A stretch of 39,763 bases of DNA from Acidobacteriaceae bacterium (lineage in GTDB: Bacteria > Acidobacteriota > Terriglobia > Terriglobales > Acidobacteriaceae): the NCBI GenBank assembly GCA_003166855.1, contig PMUM01000203.1, positions 1 to 39,763 of the forward strand. The letters are read 5' to 3'. The notes under the pieces are model-generated. The model was not told the DNA's origin, searched no databases, and was given only the letters and a program-made list of their open reading frames with translations. The translations under genes were made by a program, and so were the position numbers. Position 1 is the first letter of the stretch, and each line of letters begins with the position of its first letter. Positions 8,463 through 17,523 of this stretch are shown piece by piece.

Positions 8463-10037
8463 CTATGCGCTGACCTGTGATTCCGGCACCCCAGCCTTCT
8501 CAAACACGACCTCACCCTCGGGATTCTGCGGTCGCTCCTTGCGCCCGAACATAGCCTCGACCACCAGCTTGAAAATGGTGTGCCGGTTCTCCGCCACCAC
8601 TTTCAACCACGCCAGTTTCCCCAGCATGGGGAAATAAATCCCGCGGAAACAGATCCGCGCCAGGAAAATATTGATGCGATAGCCCAGCGGCTGGTCGTCC
8701 AGCGAATCGACTGCCTGGGCCACCGCCTCTGGACTGTAGGCATGCGCCCAACCGTATTTCACTTCGGCATGCGCCTCTTCGATGCTCATCTTCAGCGGCG
8801 TGTGCGCCATTGCGAATGGGATAAACTCCTGCCAGTGCTTCGCCCGTGTGAGCCGCCCCGCCGCTTCCAGCCGCTTATAAAGCGGTGTCGCCGGCAACGG
8901 CGTCAGCAGCCCAAAAATGGGCAATCCCGGTGGCCACGTTCGCACCTGCGCCAGTGTGCGCTCGGCCACGCCAGTCGTGTCATTGTCCATGCCAAAAATA
9001 AACGACGTGATCGCATACACGTTGCGTTTGGCCAACCGCTCCAGCACTTCGGCGTATTCCCCAGGCTTGTTGAATCCTTTGTTCACGTCTTTCAGATTCG
9101 CCGGATCGATCGACTCCATGCCGATGAACACCCACTTGCCCCCAGAAGCCGCGATCAGATCGATCAGTTCCTCGTCGCGCAGCAGGTTCGCGCTGATCTG
9201 CGCCACCCAGTGCACCTGCGCCCCGGCGGCAATAATGTCGCGCAGCAGAGACTTGGTACGCTTCACGTTGATGGCAAAATTGTCATCGATGAAGAACACC
9301 GCCATCTGCCCTTTTTCTTTGCGCGCCCGCGCTTTCAGCAGCAGCAGTTCGTTGACGACGCTCTCGTTGGTGCGGAAACGAATCGAGTCGCCGAAGAATC
9401 CGGTCACCGTGCAGAACTCGCAGCCGTAAGGACAACCTCTTCCCGACTCGACGGGGATAATGCGAAACGTTCCCCATCCTTCTCCGACCTTCTGCAGCAT
9501 TGCCTTCGCGGCCTTGGGCACAAGGTTGAATTGCTCTAGATCGATCGACTCCCACGGAATCACGGGATACTGCTTCAATGATGGCTTGCGTTCTTTGCCC
9601 GTCTCGTCGACTGGCGTATAGATTTCTTTCAGTTCGCCGCGCACTGCATCGTTCACGATCTGCGGCCAGGTTTCATCGGCCTCGCCCAGAGCCACGGCAT
9701 CCGCGTGACGCGGCCCGCCGTCGCGCCCCAGGGCCTCGTCGGCCAACTCGGTGACGTGCGGCCCGCCCATCACCACCTTCACACCGGTGGCTCGAATCGC
9801 GTCGGCGATGCGGTACGCCTTCGCGATCATTCGCGTCATCGCCCCGATGCCGACTAAATCGATCTTTTCGTCGCGGACATATTGCGCAATCTGCGCCTCG
9901 TCCATGGGCTTGGCGTTGCCGTCAATGAGCAGTACCTCATGTCCCGCCGGAGTCAGCGACTGGAGCAGAAACATCCAGAGGTGGGGCATGAAATTGCGAG
10001 TTACACCATTGTCGGGGTTATACAAAAGAATTCTCAC
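8463..10037 (-). CDS. B12-binding domain radical SAM protein
   Basis: A 524-residue radical SAM enzyme. An N-terminal cobalamin-binding-like domain (about residues 1-150) begins with RILLYNPDNG. The radical SAM core follows, with the iron-sulfur cluster motif CPYGCEFC near residue 210. The C-terminal region has an HTPLKM stretch common in this broad family. Members act on lipids, bacteriochlorophyll or unknown substrates; I cannot assign one. The frame extends to a GTG at 10091, but a second GTG at 10037 is preceded by AAGGGAG at the right distance and starts exactly at the first conserved strand, so I prefer it. A strong palindrome lies in its leader at 10058-10078. It converges with hemG. 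Confidence 0.88.
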   Translation of the reverse strand: MRILLYNPDNGVTRNFMPHLWMFLLQSLTPAGHEVLLIDGNAKPMDEAQIAQYVRDEKIDLVGIGAMTRMIAKAYRIADAIRATGVKVVMGGPHVTELADEALGRDGGPRHADAVALGEADETWPQIVNDAVRGELKEIYTPVDETGKERKPSLKQYPVIPWESIDLEQFNLVPKAAKAMLQKVGEGWGTFRIIPVESGRGCPYGCEFCTVTGFFGDSIRFRTNESVVNELLLLKARARKEKGQMAVFFIDDNFAINVKRTKSLLRDIIAAGAQVHWVAQISANLLRDEELIDLIAASGGKWVFIGMESIDPANLKDVNKGFNKPGEYAEVLERLAKRNVYAITSFIFGMDNDTTGVAERTLAQVRTWPPGLPIFGLLTPLPATPLYKRLEAAGRLTRAKHWQEFIPFAMAHTPLKMSIEEAHAEVKYGWAHAYSPEAVAQAVDSLDDQPLGYRINIFLARICFRGIYFPMLGKLAWLKVVAENRHTIFKLVVEAMFGRKERPQNPEGEVVFEKAGVPESQVSA

Positions 10038-10057
10038 GACAGCTCCCTTCGAAAAGC

Positions 10058-10078
10058 AACGTACGTTACGGAACGTAC
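10058..10078 (-). promoter_or_regulatory. Overlapping palindromes upstream of the radical SAM gene
   Basis: Two overlapping symmetric elements lie about 21 bases upstream of the GTG start at 10037: a perfect 10-bp palindrome AACGTACGTT (10058-10067) and a 7-4-7 inverted repeat GTACGTT-ACGG-AACGTAC (10061-10078). The position and symmetry suggest an operator for a dimeric repressor, possibly of TetR type; the regulator is not in the window. Confidence 0.5.
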
Positions 10079-10338
10079 TAATGTGCTTCACCGCACGGAA
10101 GCGTCACGAGCGATGCCAAGAATTGGCGGAATCTACTGATGTTTCACGGTTGAATTGGATGGGATATAGAACCCAAGAAATTGTACACCCTGCAGGCAGT
10201 ATTCCAGGAAAGTTCACTTCACCCAATGCCGCCCGCCCCGGGGACGCGACGATCTCGTATAGCCCGAGTCTTCCTCCTGTAGCAAGCCCCGTATTTCCGT
10301 GGGATCATACGTCTGATCTTTGATTTACAGGATTACCG
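10079..10338. other. Intergenic stretch with no gene seen
   Basis: Together with the leader of the radical SAM gene this makes about 300 bases between its start and the recQ stop. Apart from the palindromes at its edge I see no frame with coding character, no strong hairpin and no repeat. It should contain the radical SAM promoter, but no convincing pair of promoter boxes was found. Confidence 0.4.
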
Positions 10339-12225
10339 CTACGCAGGAATTTCGGCCCTATTCTGGCTCTTTTTCCGGCGCAGGCAAGCCAAAACTAGGC
10401 GTATTTCGTCATACGTTATTTCTGGCGGCAAGGCTTCTTTCAGCGGCTTCAGGCGTTCCAGGCTGTCCAGACCCATTTTTGCGCAAGCTGCCTCAATCAC
10501 GGCCAGCTTGTTGCGATCGATCCATTCTGGACGAAATTCCAGATCGCCTTTTTCGACCAAATTGGCAACCGCGTTCACCACCGTCGACACCTGACGCCCG
10601 CGTATCTGGGCAATCTCCTCGAAGGTTTTGCCATCCGTAAGGAGTTGCAAGGTTTCCAGCGCTGGAGCCGTCTTCATTGCCAGAGGCACCGAAGCACGCG
10701 CGCCTTCGCGATACTGTCGCAGCGCCGAGAGAATTCCCTGGCCGTAGAGATCCGCCTTCCGCTCGCCGATGCCTGTGATGTTCAGTAATTCCGCAACTGA
10801 GTTCGGCTTAGATCGACAGATCTCATCCAGAGAAGTGTCGTGCAGCACCACGTAGGCCGGCGTTCCCTTTTCTTTGGCGGTCGTGCGACGCCACTCACGC
10901 AGATACTCACGCAGTCCCTGATCAGCATCAGCCACTGAGCTCGCTGCACTAACTGCCGCGCTCGAAACGGCCCGGCGCACAACCGCGGGGGTCATAGATT
11001 CGGTCAACCATGCCGGTGCGGCTCCACAAACATCGCAGCCTCCACATGACGTCCACTTCGGCGTCTCGCCAAAGTGCGTGCAGATCTGGCGGTGGCGGCA
11101 CTTGCCGGACTCGGCAAACGCACGAATCGTTCGATATCGATCCCAGGCGCGGTCGCGCTCTGCGGCGTCCAGGATCTGATTGGCAAAGTATCCGAGCAGA
11201 CCGGCGTCCTGCTTGCGCCACAACAGAATACAGTCGGCAGGTTTGCCGTCGCGGCCCGCCCGGCCTGCCTCCTGATAAAACTGCTCCACCGACTTCGGCA
11301 GCGCCAGATGGATGACGGCGCGCACGGTCGCCTTGTTGATTCCCAAGCCGAAAGCAATCGTGCCGACGAGCACGCGCACTTCGTCCGACATCCAGCGCTC
11401 CTGGTTGCGACGCCGATCGCTGGCGTCCATCTTGGCGTGATAGCCCACGGCCGCGATTCCTTGGTCTTCCAGAAAGTCCACGGTCTCTTCTACCTTGTTA
11501 ATCGTGGGGGAGTAGACGATTATGTTTCCCTCGTCATAACGTCGCAACGCCGTCACTAGCAGCGCGGTGTGCTCGACGCTGTCGCACTGGCGCACCAGAT
11601 AGCGCAGGTTTGGGCGATGGAAACTGGCAATGTACTTGTCGGGACTGCGCAGCTCAAGTTGGTTGAGAATGTCGTGCCGCACGTGGCGCGTCGCGCTGGC
11701 CGTAAACGCTGCGATGGGACGATCGGGGAACTTTCCGCGCAGGCTGCTCAGTTGCCGGTACTCCGGACGGAACTCGTGTCCCCACTCGGAAATGCAGTGC
11801 GCCTCGTCGATGGCAAAGAATGAAATCGGAACTTGCTGCAGCCAACTGAGCGTGTCCGCGCGCTGCAACCGCTCAGGCGAAAGATACAGCAAACGGAACG
11901 CTCCCTCTCGCGCTTGCCTCATCACGCGACTTTGTTCATCGCTGCTGACAGAGCTGTTGAGAACCGCGGCCGGAATGCCCATCTGCGCCAGTTGCGCGGC
12001 CTGATCCTGCATGAGTGCGATCAGCGGGGAGATCACCACCGTGGTTCGCTCTGACACGACTGCGGGTAACTGGTAGCAAAGAGACTTGCCTCCTCCGGTA
12101 GGCATCACGACGCAGGTGTCGTGTCCAGCGAGCAGGCTGCGCACGATGCGTTCCTGCAAGGGCCGAAACGAACTGTATCCCCAATAGCGACGCAACGGGG
12201 TTAGCAGGTCGGCTTCTGGGATCAT
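10339..12225 (-). CDS. recQ: ATP-dependent DNA helicase RecQ
   Basis: A 3'-5' DNA helicase used in recombination and replication-fork repair. The 628-residue protein has the superfamily 2 helicase core: Walker A MPTGGGKS, the DEAH box in FAIDEAHCISEWGHEFRPEYR and motif VI QEAGRAGRDG. It is followed by the RecQ zinc-binding cluster of four cysteines (CRHRQIC and CGGCDVC), an HRDC domain near residues 480-560 that includes the hairpin ITGIGERKADLYG, and a C-terminal winged-helix-like region. The frame extends upstream to 12324, but homologues begin near MIPEADLLTPLRRYWGY, so I start at 12225. No strong ribosome-binding site is visible there. It lies about 95 bases downstream of the CPBP gene on the same strand. 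Confidence 0.93.
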   Translation of the reverse strand: MIPEADLLTPLRRYWGYSSFRPLQERIVRSLLAGHDTCVVMPTGGGKSLCYQLPAVVSERTTVVISPLIALMQDQAAQLAQMGIPAAVLNSSVSSDEQSRVMRQAREGAFRLLYLSPERLQRADTLSWLQQVPISFFAIDEAHCISEWGHEFRPEYRQLSSLRGKFPDRPIAAFTASATRHVRHDILNQLELRSPDKYIASFHRPNLRYLVRQCDSVEHTALLVTALRRYDEGNIIVYSPTINKVEETVDFLEDQGIAAVGYHAKMDASDRRRNQERWMSDEVRVLVGTIAFGLGINKATVRAVIHLALPKSVEQFYQEAGRAGRDGKPADCILLWRKQDAGLLGYFANQILDAAERDRAWDRYRTIRAFAESGKCRHRQICTHFGETPKWTSCGGCDVCGAAPAWLTESMTPAVVRRAVSSAAVSAASSVADADQGLREYLREWRRTTAKEKGTPAYVVLHDTSLDEICRSKPNSVAELLNITGIGERKADLYGQGILSALRQYREGARASVPLAMKTAPALETLQLLTDGKTFEEIAQIRGRQVSTVVNAVANLVEKGDLEFRPEWIDRNKLAVIEAACAKMGLDSLERLKPLKEALPPEITYDEIRLVLACLRRKKSQNRAEIPA

Positions 12226-12320
12226 GCAGTCAGTATAGGGGGTGTGGGAAGGAGTAGATTTGCACCGCAACGGTTTTTGGCGCGGCGCCCCCAAACCGGA
12301 ACAACTCCCTTCATTGCTTG

Positions 12321-13334
12321 TCATTCCGAGAAGCGCAGCGACGAGGAGCCTGTTTTTGCTGGCAGTGGCTCTGGTGCTTCATTACCGCGAATAGCCGGCC
12401 TCGGATAGAGCCGATCGAACGCAATCCAAACCACCGCAATCACCACGAAGCAGAGCACGCTGCCTTCAGGTCCGACGGACCCTCCGCTGAGCCAGTCCGG
12501 ACCGCGGTGTGACGAACTCAGGAGGTGACCGGGCCAAACCGATCCGCTGTCCGGGACAGAGTAAAAGAAGGTCTCGCCCCAATCCCAGGCCGCGTGAAAG
12601 CCCACGGCAAACCACAGAGTGCCCGTGCGACGCAGGGTCAGACAGAAAAAGAAGCCGATCAGTGCAGCAGCCAGAAGGCCTCGCCATTGCTCACCGCCGT
12701 TTCGCAAGTGAATTAATCCGAAGGCAGACGACAAGACCACTGCCGCGGGCCAGAAGCCGATTCCGCGCGCCAGCGTGAATTGCGTGTAGCCGCGGACAAG
12801 AAACTCCTCAAACAGTCCGACCAGCAGAAACATCACCGCCCAGAATGCTGTGAATCTCGCCAGGCGAACGCCATGCAGCACGAGATGGCCGAACGAGAAG
12901 GCGTGCAGCCCGTAGAGCGAGCACATCAGCAGGCTGATTCCGGCAAATCCCCACAACGTGCCGATCCAGAACAACCGCCCGAAGGCTAGCTTCCCCGGCA
13001 GTCCATACGCTCTCCACGGACGGCGCTCAACTCCCACCAGGACTAATGCTGGAATCACCGCCGCGGCAAGATTGCAAAACTCCTCCAGCATCATGGACCA
13101 CAAGCCGCTCGGGCCGAGGTTCCGCGACCAGGCCAATTCCACCGCCAGTTTCTGCAGTGGCAGGAACATGGCCAAATAGAAAGTGATCCCCCAACCTGCG
13201 CGCAGTCCCTCCGGGCCCAGAAACACAGTGCGAGCGTACGACGGCTGGTGTACCACGGCAAACTCTGGCCCTGCCGGCGAAGTCGCTGGAGCGGCCGACG
13301 GACCGCTGTTTGTTTTGACTTCAAGCTCACTCAT
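12321..13334 (-). CDS. CPBP family intramembrane glutamic endopeptidase
   Basis: A polytopic membrane protein of 337 residues with the conserved motifs of the CPBP (Abi/Rce1-like) protease family: EEFLVRG (the EExxxR motif), FGLIHL (FxxxH) and HAAWDWG (HxxxD/N). The membrane core is predicted between about residues 50 and 300. Some relatives process prenylated proteins or help bacteriocin self-immunity; the substrate here is unknown. The open frame is longer, but the upstream part overlaps the divergent membrane gene, and the ATG at 13334 starts an MSELEVKT sequence that looks like a genuine soluble N-terminus. It is divergent from the gene at 13389, with a 54-base gap for both promoters. Confidence 0.85.
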   Translation of the reverse strand: MSELEVKTNSGPSAAPATSPAGPEFAVVHQPSYARTVFLGPEGLRAGWGITFYLAMFLPLQKLAVELAWSRNLGPSGLWSMMLEEFCNLAAAVIPALVLVGVERRPWRAYGLPGKLAFGRLFWIGTLWGFAGISLLMCSLYGLHAFSFGHLVLHGVRLARFTAFWAVMFLLVGLFEEFLVRGYTQFTLARGIGFWPAAVVLSSAFGLIHLRNGGEQWRGLLAAALIGFFFCLTLRRTGTLWFAVGFHAAWDWGETFFYSVPDSGSVWPGHLLSSSHRGPDWLSGGSVGPEGSVLCFVVIAVVWIAFDRLYPRPAIRGNEAPEPLPAKTGSSSLRFSE

Positions 13335-13388
13335 TGCGGAACTTTCCCCAAACCGCCTCCGACATGGTAAAACACTCGGCTCGACCTT

Positions 13389-14621
13389 ATGCGTCCATAT
13401 TTCACGCGCGAACGCTTCGGACGTCCCCAGTTTCTCGCCGGACTGCTGCTGCTGTGCTTTCTGGCGCAGGCTGTGTGGCTGGCGCGCGCCGAGTTGGGTA
13501 CGGCTCACGATCCCGACGGTCAGGAAGCGGTCCGCATCGGTGAAGGGTGGAAGCAGTGGCATGGACACGGCGTTGCCGCGGCTCCGCTGCTCGACGCGGC
13601 TGTGACCGAGCGAGATCCGTTCCGCGCCGATGATAGCGGCTTCGATACCGAGCATTCGCCCCTGCTGTACGTTGTGTCGGCCGCTCCCCTGCTGGCTTGG
13701 CCGCGGGACTTCGCGGGCGATTCCGCAGCATACTGGCGCTGGCTTCCGCGGATTCCGTTTCTCGCCTGTGGACTGTTTCTGGGCGCGTCGCTATGGTATG
13801 TCGCACGGCGGCTCTGCGGGAACACAGGCGGGTTTGTCGCACTCACCTTCTACTGTTTCTCGCCATCCATGATTCAGGCGAGCGCCGTCTGGCACACCGA
13901 ACCGGAGATTGTTGCTGCCTGGGGAGCGTTTGGGACGATTTTCACTGCCATTGCCGTCGCGCATACGCTGTACGCTCCGCGCGAAGTCGTGCTGTGGAAC
14001 TGGCGGCGCATCGTGCTGCTGGGGATTTCGCTCGCCATTGCTGTTGGATCACAGTTCTCGCTGATCGTGCTGGTTCCGATGGCCCTCGGATTCCTGCTCT
14101 ATGTTGCTCCGGTGCGAAGGCAGGCAGGATTTGTGATCTGGATCGCGGCTTGCGTGGTGGGATTTGCTCTGCTCTTCGCGCTGTACTTTTTCCATGCGCA
14201 CGCGTTTGCCGAGAGTATGCGGCACGCCGAGTTCTGGGAAGCAACCTGGCGAGGCTTCACCGTGCTGGGCGTCTACAAGCAGGTCGCCGTACGGATCGCG
14301 CGCGCTTGTCCCGCGCTTGAGTTGGGACTTCCGGTCGCGTTGGTGACTTACGCCGTATGGCCTCGTACACGCTACTTTGGCAACACTGCCCCGCTGCTGG
14401 TTGCGGTGCTGTTCCTGGGGCTAGGGATGGCAAATCCACACGCCGCGGGCGCGGGATTCCTGCTTGCGGCTGTTCCGTTCCTGTTTATCTTCGTTTCGGG
14501 AGTGCTGGCTGACCTGCTCGAGACGAGTTACCGTCCTTTGATCATCGTATGCATTATGGTGACAACAGCGTTTTCCGTGCTCTGGAGCGTGGTCAGCCTC
14601 GCCCAAGTGCCGCAGGGATGA
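13389..14621 (+). CDS. Polytopic membrane protein, possible GT-C glycosyltransferase
   Basis: A 410-residue membrane protein with about ten hydrophobic segments. After a first segment (residues 16-36), an extracytoplasmic loop contains AHDPDGQEA followed by further acidic residues, the arrangement seen in ArnT/PMT-like glycosyltransferases where an acidic residue in the first loop binds the sugar donor. The family cannot be fixed from sequence alone; it is shorter than many GT-C enzymes. It is divergent from the CPBP protease gene and precedes folK by 67 bases. No clear ribosome-binding site precedes the ATG. Confidence 0.6.
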   Translation: MRPYFTRERFGRPQFLAGLLLLCFLAQAVWLARAELGTAHDPDGQEAVRIGEGWKQWHGHGVAAAPLLDAAVTERDPFRADDSGFDTEHSPLLYVVSAAPLLAWPRDFAGDSAAYWRWLPRIPFLACGLFLGASLWYVARRLCGNTGGFVALTFYCFSPSMIQASAVWHTEPEIVAAWGAFGTIFTAIAVAHTLYAPREVVLWNWRRIVLLGISLAIAVGSQFSLIVLVPMALGFLLYVAPVRRQAGFVIWIAACVVGFALLFALYFFHAHAFAESMRHAEFWEATWRGFTVLGVYKQVAVRIARACPALELGLPVALVTYAVWPRTRYFGNTAPLLVAVLFLGLGMANPHAAGAGFLLAAVPFLFIFVSGVLADLLETSYRPLIIVCIMVTTAFSVLWSVVSLAQVPQG

Positions 14622-14688
14622 GCGGGAGTTTTTTGGCGGCGCAAATTGCGCTCCGGAATTCCGCAGCGTACAACTGAACTGCACGCGA

Positions 14689-15177
14689 ATGCCGCACCTT
14701 GTTTATCTTTCGCTCGGATCCAACCTCGGAGATCGCGAAGCGCACTTGCGCGAAGCCATCACCCACCTGCAGGCGAACGGCCATATCGTTTCGGTTTCTT
14801 CGCTCTACGAGACCGAACCAGTCGAGTTCACCAATCAGGCGTGGTTCTTAAACTGTGCCTTGGCTCTCGAGACGACGGAGTCTCCCGAGGAACTGATGGC
14901 GGCCATTCTCCGCATCGAGCAACAGATGGGCCGGAAGCGCATCCAGAGAAAAGGCCCCCGCATCATCGACATCGACATTCTGCTTTTCGACGATGCCATC
15001 CTCGATTCGCCCGCGTTGACCATTCCCCATCCCGCGATGCACGAGCGGCGCTTCGTGCTGCAGCCTCTGGCGGAAATAGCGCCACAGGCCCAACACCCCG
15101 CGCGGAAAAGAACAATCCAGGAACTGCTCGACTCGTTGCCGGCGGGACAAACGGTACGGCGATACCAAAAGAACTAG
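14689..15177 (+). CDS. folK: 2-amino-4-hydroxy-6-hydroxymethyldihydropteridine diphosphokinase
   Basis: Transfers pyrophosphate from ATP to 6-hydroxymethyl-7,8-dihydropterin in folate synthesis; a cytoplasmic enzyme. The 162-residue protein has all family landmarks in order: YLSLGSNLGDRE at the N-terminus, YETEPV, a QAWFLNCA stretch, MGRKR, the metal and ATP signature GPRIIDIDILLFDD around residues 86-100, and PHPAMHERRFVLQPL. The first ATG is used, in the usual position four residues before the YLSLGSN strand. No other folate gene is adjacent. An imperfect inverted repeat directly follows the stop. Confidence 0.95.
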   Translation: MPHLVYLSLGSNLGDREAHLREAITHLQANGHIVSVSSLYETEPVEFTNQAWFLNCALALETTESPEELMAAILRIEQQMGRKRIQRKGPRIIDIDILLFDDAILDSPALTIPHPAMHERRFVLQPLAEIAPQAQHPARKRTIQELLDSLPAGQTVRRYQKN

Positions 15178-15257
15178 CCACCGATCAAACGGATTGTCAC
15201 GGATCGAGCAGAAAGAAGATCAAGCAGAAGAATTCAGATCCGTGAAAATCCGTGGCA
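15178..15257. repeat. Inverted dispersed repeat between convergent folK and Cys-rich gene
   Basis: Seventeen-base arms at 15189-15205 and 15237-15253, built from ACGGATT and CACGGATC, match with one mismatch across a 31-base spacer. The form resembles dispersed intergenic repeats, and the position between two convergent genes suggests it could also act as a two-way terminator. Confidence 0.6.
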
Positions 15258-15264
15258 AAGACTC

Positions 15265-15921
15265 TTACGGCAGGATGATCCGGCTCCCAGCTTCCGCGGG
15301 TGTGACCACCGCCGATTCCTTCTCCGGAAACTGGGCAAAGAGAAATTCCACAAAGGCTCGCGACTTCGGACGCCCCGACGTCCGCCCATTCGCCAGCCGC
15401 ACCAGAAAGACCAGGGCTTTCAGCACATCGGAATCCCGCAGGCTCGAGTATCCGGTGTGCTTTTGCTCCGCCTCGCGGTACTCCTTCACCATCGTTTCAA
15501 CCTCGGCCGCCACCCTGCGCTGCGAATCGCTGGTCAGCGACTGCTCATAGTGCAGTCCTGAGTTCACCCGGCGCTCGTAGCTGGCCGACAACATCGAAAG
15601 AGTCGCAATCAGATCCTGATCGTGCAGGCTGCGGTCGGCGCGCGCCGCTTTGGCCAGCGCGTAAGTCAGCCCCATGAGCAGATGTTCCTTCTCATACATG
15701 AACTGATCGGAAAGCTCGACCTGCAGAAACAATCCGGCCGGGTCAATCTGGTCCGCCGAACGAGGCTTCTCGTGCTCGTGGGCCTGCAGAAGGTACGGGC
15801 AATCGCTCGGACAATCGAGCGTCACTTCGCGCTGTTCGCCACAACACTGCGGGCAAATACGCCCGTGAACAGCGGGGCAAAAGCGCTTCTCCTTGCGGAT
15901 TTCACAGATCGCGCAACTCAA
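15265..15921 (-). CDS. Cys-rich zinc-ribbon-like protein of unknown function
   Basis: I do not recognise a named family. The first 45 residues contain nine cysteines in CxxC-like pairs (SCAICE, RICPQCCG, LDCPSDCPYL), which should bind one or two zinc ions. The rest (about 50-218) is mostly alpha-helical and charged, with no signal peptide or membrane segment. The start is TTG, supported by a strong GGAGGAG ribosome-binding site seven bases upstream; the Cys cluster begins at residue 3. The helical part could form a protein-interaction platform. It converges with folK and is divergent from the HU gene about 220 bases away. Confidence 0.75.
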   Translation of the reverse strand: MSCAICEIRKEKRFCPAVHGRICPQCCGEQREVTLDCPSDCPYLLQAHEHEKPRSADQIDPAGLFLQVELSDQFMYEKEHLLMGLTYALAKAARADRSLHDQDLIATLSMLSASYERRVNSGLHYEQSLTSDSQRRVAAEVETMVKEYREAEQKHTGYSSLRDSDVLKALVFLVRLANGRTSGRPKSRAFVEFLFAQFPEKESAVVTPAEAGSRIILP

Positions 15922-16140
15922 TCGCGGACTCCTCCAAGTAGGACCACTCTTCGCAGGTTACCACGCTGGTACGCATACCAGGCCCATGCCGGCATCTGGA
16001 GACACAGAAAGCCCTGTAGAAATGGCCTCTTTCGCATTGGTAAATTAGAAAACCCTTGTAAAATAAGGTGTTTTCCACAGGCCTGCGGGTATAAGATAGG
16101 CCCCGCTGGTATTAAACCGATTTTTCTGAGGAGGAATTAC

Positions 16141-16434
16141 ATGGCTGTAGGTTTGACAAAAACACAGCTCATTCGGCATCTCGCCGAGAAAACCGAGCTT
16201 CCCAACAAAACCGCGGCGGCGTTTCTGGAGCACCTGGCCGACACCGCTATCAAAGAAACAAAAAAGAACGGCATTTTCGTTGTGCCCGGCCTCGGCCGTC
16301 TGGTGAAGGCGCACCGCAAGGCCCGCGTGGGACGTAACCCGCAGACCGGCGAACCCATCCAGATCAAGGCTAAGACCGTCGTGAAGTTCCGCGTCGCCAA
16401 AGCCGCGAAGGACGCGATCGCCCCCAAGAAGTAG
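16141..16434 (+). CDS. hup: HU family DNA-binding protein
   Basis: Small basic nucleoid protein of 97 residues that bends and compacts DNA as a dimer. The family signature GRNPQTGEPIQI, which forms the DNA-gripping arm, lies at about residues 63-74, followed by the usual FRVAKAAKDA C-terminus. The N-terminal helices start with TKTQLIRHLAEKT. The ATG is preceded by a strong GAGGAGGA ribosome-binding site. A TATAAG hexamer near 16090 could be the -10 box. The gene stands alone, ended by a perfect-palindrome terminator. Confidence 0.95.
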   Translation: MAVGLTKTQLIRHLAEKTELPNKTAAAFLEHLADTAIKETKKNGIFVVPGLGRLVKAHRKARVGRNPQTGEPIQIKAKTVVKFRVAKAAKDAIAPKK

Positions 16435-16456
16435 TTCCTGTTTGAGTTCAAATTCG

Positions 16457-16478
16457 AAGGCCGGCCTAGGCCGGCCTT
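16457..16478 (+). terminator. Rho-independent terminator after HU
   Basis: A perfect 22-bp palindrome (arms AAGGCCGGC and its complement around CTAG) 23 bases after the HU stop is followed by TGGTTTTC. It is GC-rich and stable, and should end the HU transcript. Confidence 0.88.
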
Positions 16479-16491
16479 TGGTTTTCTGGAA

Positions 16492-16590
16492 CACAGGTTT
16501 CAAAGTTTCAAGGTTTCAAAGTTTCAAGGTTCCCCCCGCGGCGATTCGGCAGCTGCGAAACCTTGCAACTTTGAAACCTTGAAACCTGTC
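16492..16590 (+). repeat. TTTCAAGG-type inverted repeat overlapping the start of the oxidoreductase
   Basis: The left half (16492-16532) repeats TTTCAAAG and TTTCAAGG alternately; the right half (16557-16590) is its near-complement (GAAACCTTG, AACTTTGAAACC). The spacer is GC-rich. The right arm contains the only usable start codon of the following gene (TTG at 16579). Confidence 0.75.
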
Positions 16591-17523
16591 CGCCACAACT
16601 GGATCCTCATCGGCATCGGCGACATCGCCACGCGCCGCGTCATCCCAGCGATTCAAGCTGAGCCTCGCAGCCGCCTGTACGGCCTGGTCACGCGCGATCC
16701 CGCGAAGGCTGTTCCGTACGGAGTACGCGTTTGGGAAACTCTCGACGAAGCTCTCACTGATCCCGAAGTTCACGCCGTCTACGTCGGCACCCCGGTGTTT
16801 CTCCACGCGCCGCAGGCGATTCAAGCCCTGCGCGCGGGCAAGCACGTGCTCTGCGAAAAGCCCATGGCCATGAACGAGCCCGAGGCTCGCACCATGCTCC
16901 AAGCTGCTGACGAGAGCGGCAGGACTTTCGGCGTGGCCTACTATCGCCGCTCTTACCCGAAGGTGCAGCGCGCGAAACAACTCCTCGCGGCTGGCGCGAT
17001 CGGCGAGCCCGTTCTGTCCGAACTCACGAACCACATGTGGTTCGACGGGCAAGGCAGCCGCAGTTGGCTGGTCGATCCCGCCAAAGCCGGAGGCGGCCCG
17101 CTCTTCGACGTCGCCTCGCACCGCATCGACGTTCTGAATTTTCTTTTCGGCCAGCCGGTGCGTGTCACTGGCCAACTCTCGAACCTAGTGCACCACTACG
17201 CAGTGGAAGACAACGCCACCGTCATGATCGAGTACCCCAGCGGAGTTCGCGCCATTGTCGACGTCCGCTGGCATTCGAAAGTGGTTCGCGACGAATGCCG
17301 CATTCGTGGAACCGAAGGTGAGATTGAACTATCTCCGCTGAACGGGCCCGATCTCGTCTATCCCGGCGCCCGCGAGAATCTTCCCGCTCACGCCAACCTG
17401 CACTATCCCATGCTGGAAAATTTCGTGGACGCCATCGAAGGCAAAGCCCCGCTCCTCGCCAGTGGAGCGTCCTCCTACTGGACGGACTGGGTCACGGAAA
17501 AAGCGCGTCGAGCAAGTTCGTAG
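16579..17523 (+). CDS. Gfo/Idh/MocA family NAD(P)-dependent oxidoreductase
   Basis: A 314-residue dehydrogenase of the glucose-fructose oxidoreductase / inositol dehydrogenase family, probably acting on a sugar or sugar-like alcohol. The N-terminal Rossmann fold shows WILIGIGDIATR, and the family's EKP motif is intact (HVLCEKPMAMNEPEA, about residue 95), as is the HRIDVLNFLFG stretch with the catalytic-region histidine. It is slightly shorter than many relatives (330-370). The only possible start before the Rossmann strand is TTG at 16579, inside a repeat and without a ribosome-binding site, and the stop TAG at 17521 lies at the first bases of another dispersed repeat. Both ends may have been remodelled by repeats. 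The substrate is unknown. Confidence 0.88.
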   Translation: MKPVRHNWILIGIGDIATRRVIPAIQAEPRSRLYGLVTRDPAKAVPYGVRVWETLDEALTDPEVHAVYVGTPVFLHAPQAIQALRAGKHVLCEKPMAMNEPEARTMLQAADESGRTFGVAYYRRSYPKVQRAKQLLAAGAIGEPVLSELTNHMWFDGQGSRSWLVDPAKAGGGPLFDVASHRIDVLNFLFGQPVRVTGQLSNLVHHYAVEDNATVMIEYPSGVRAIVDVRWHSKVVRDECRIRGTEGEIELSPLNGPDLVYPGARENLPAHANLHYPMLENFVDAIEGKAPLLASGASSYWTDWVTEKARRASS

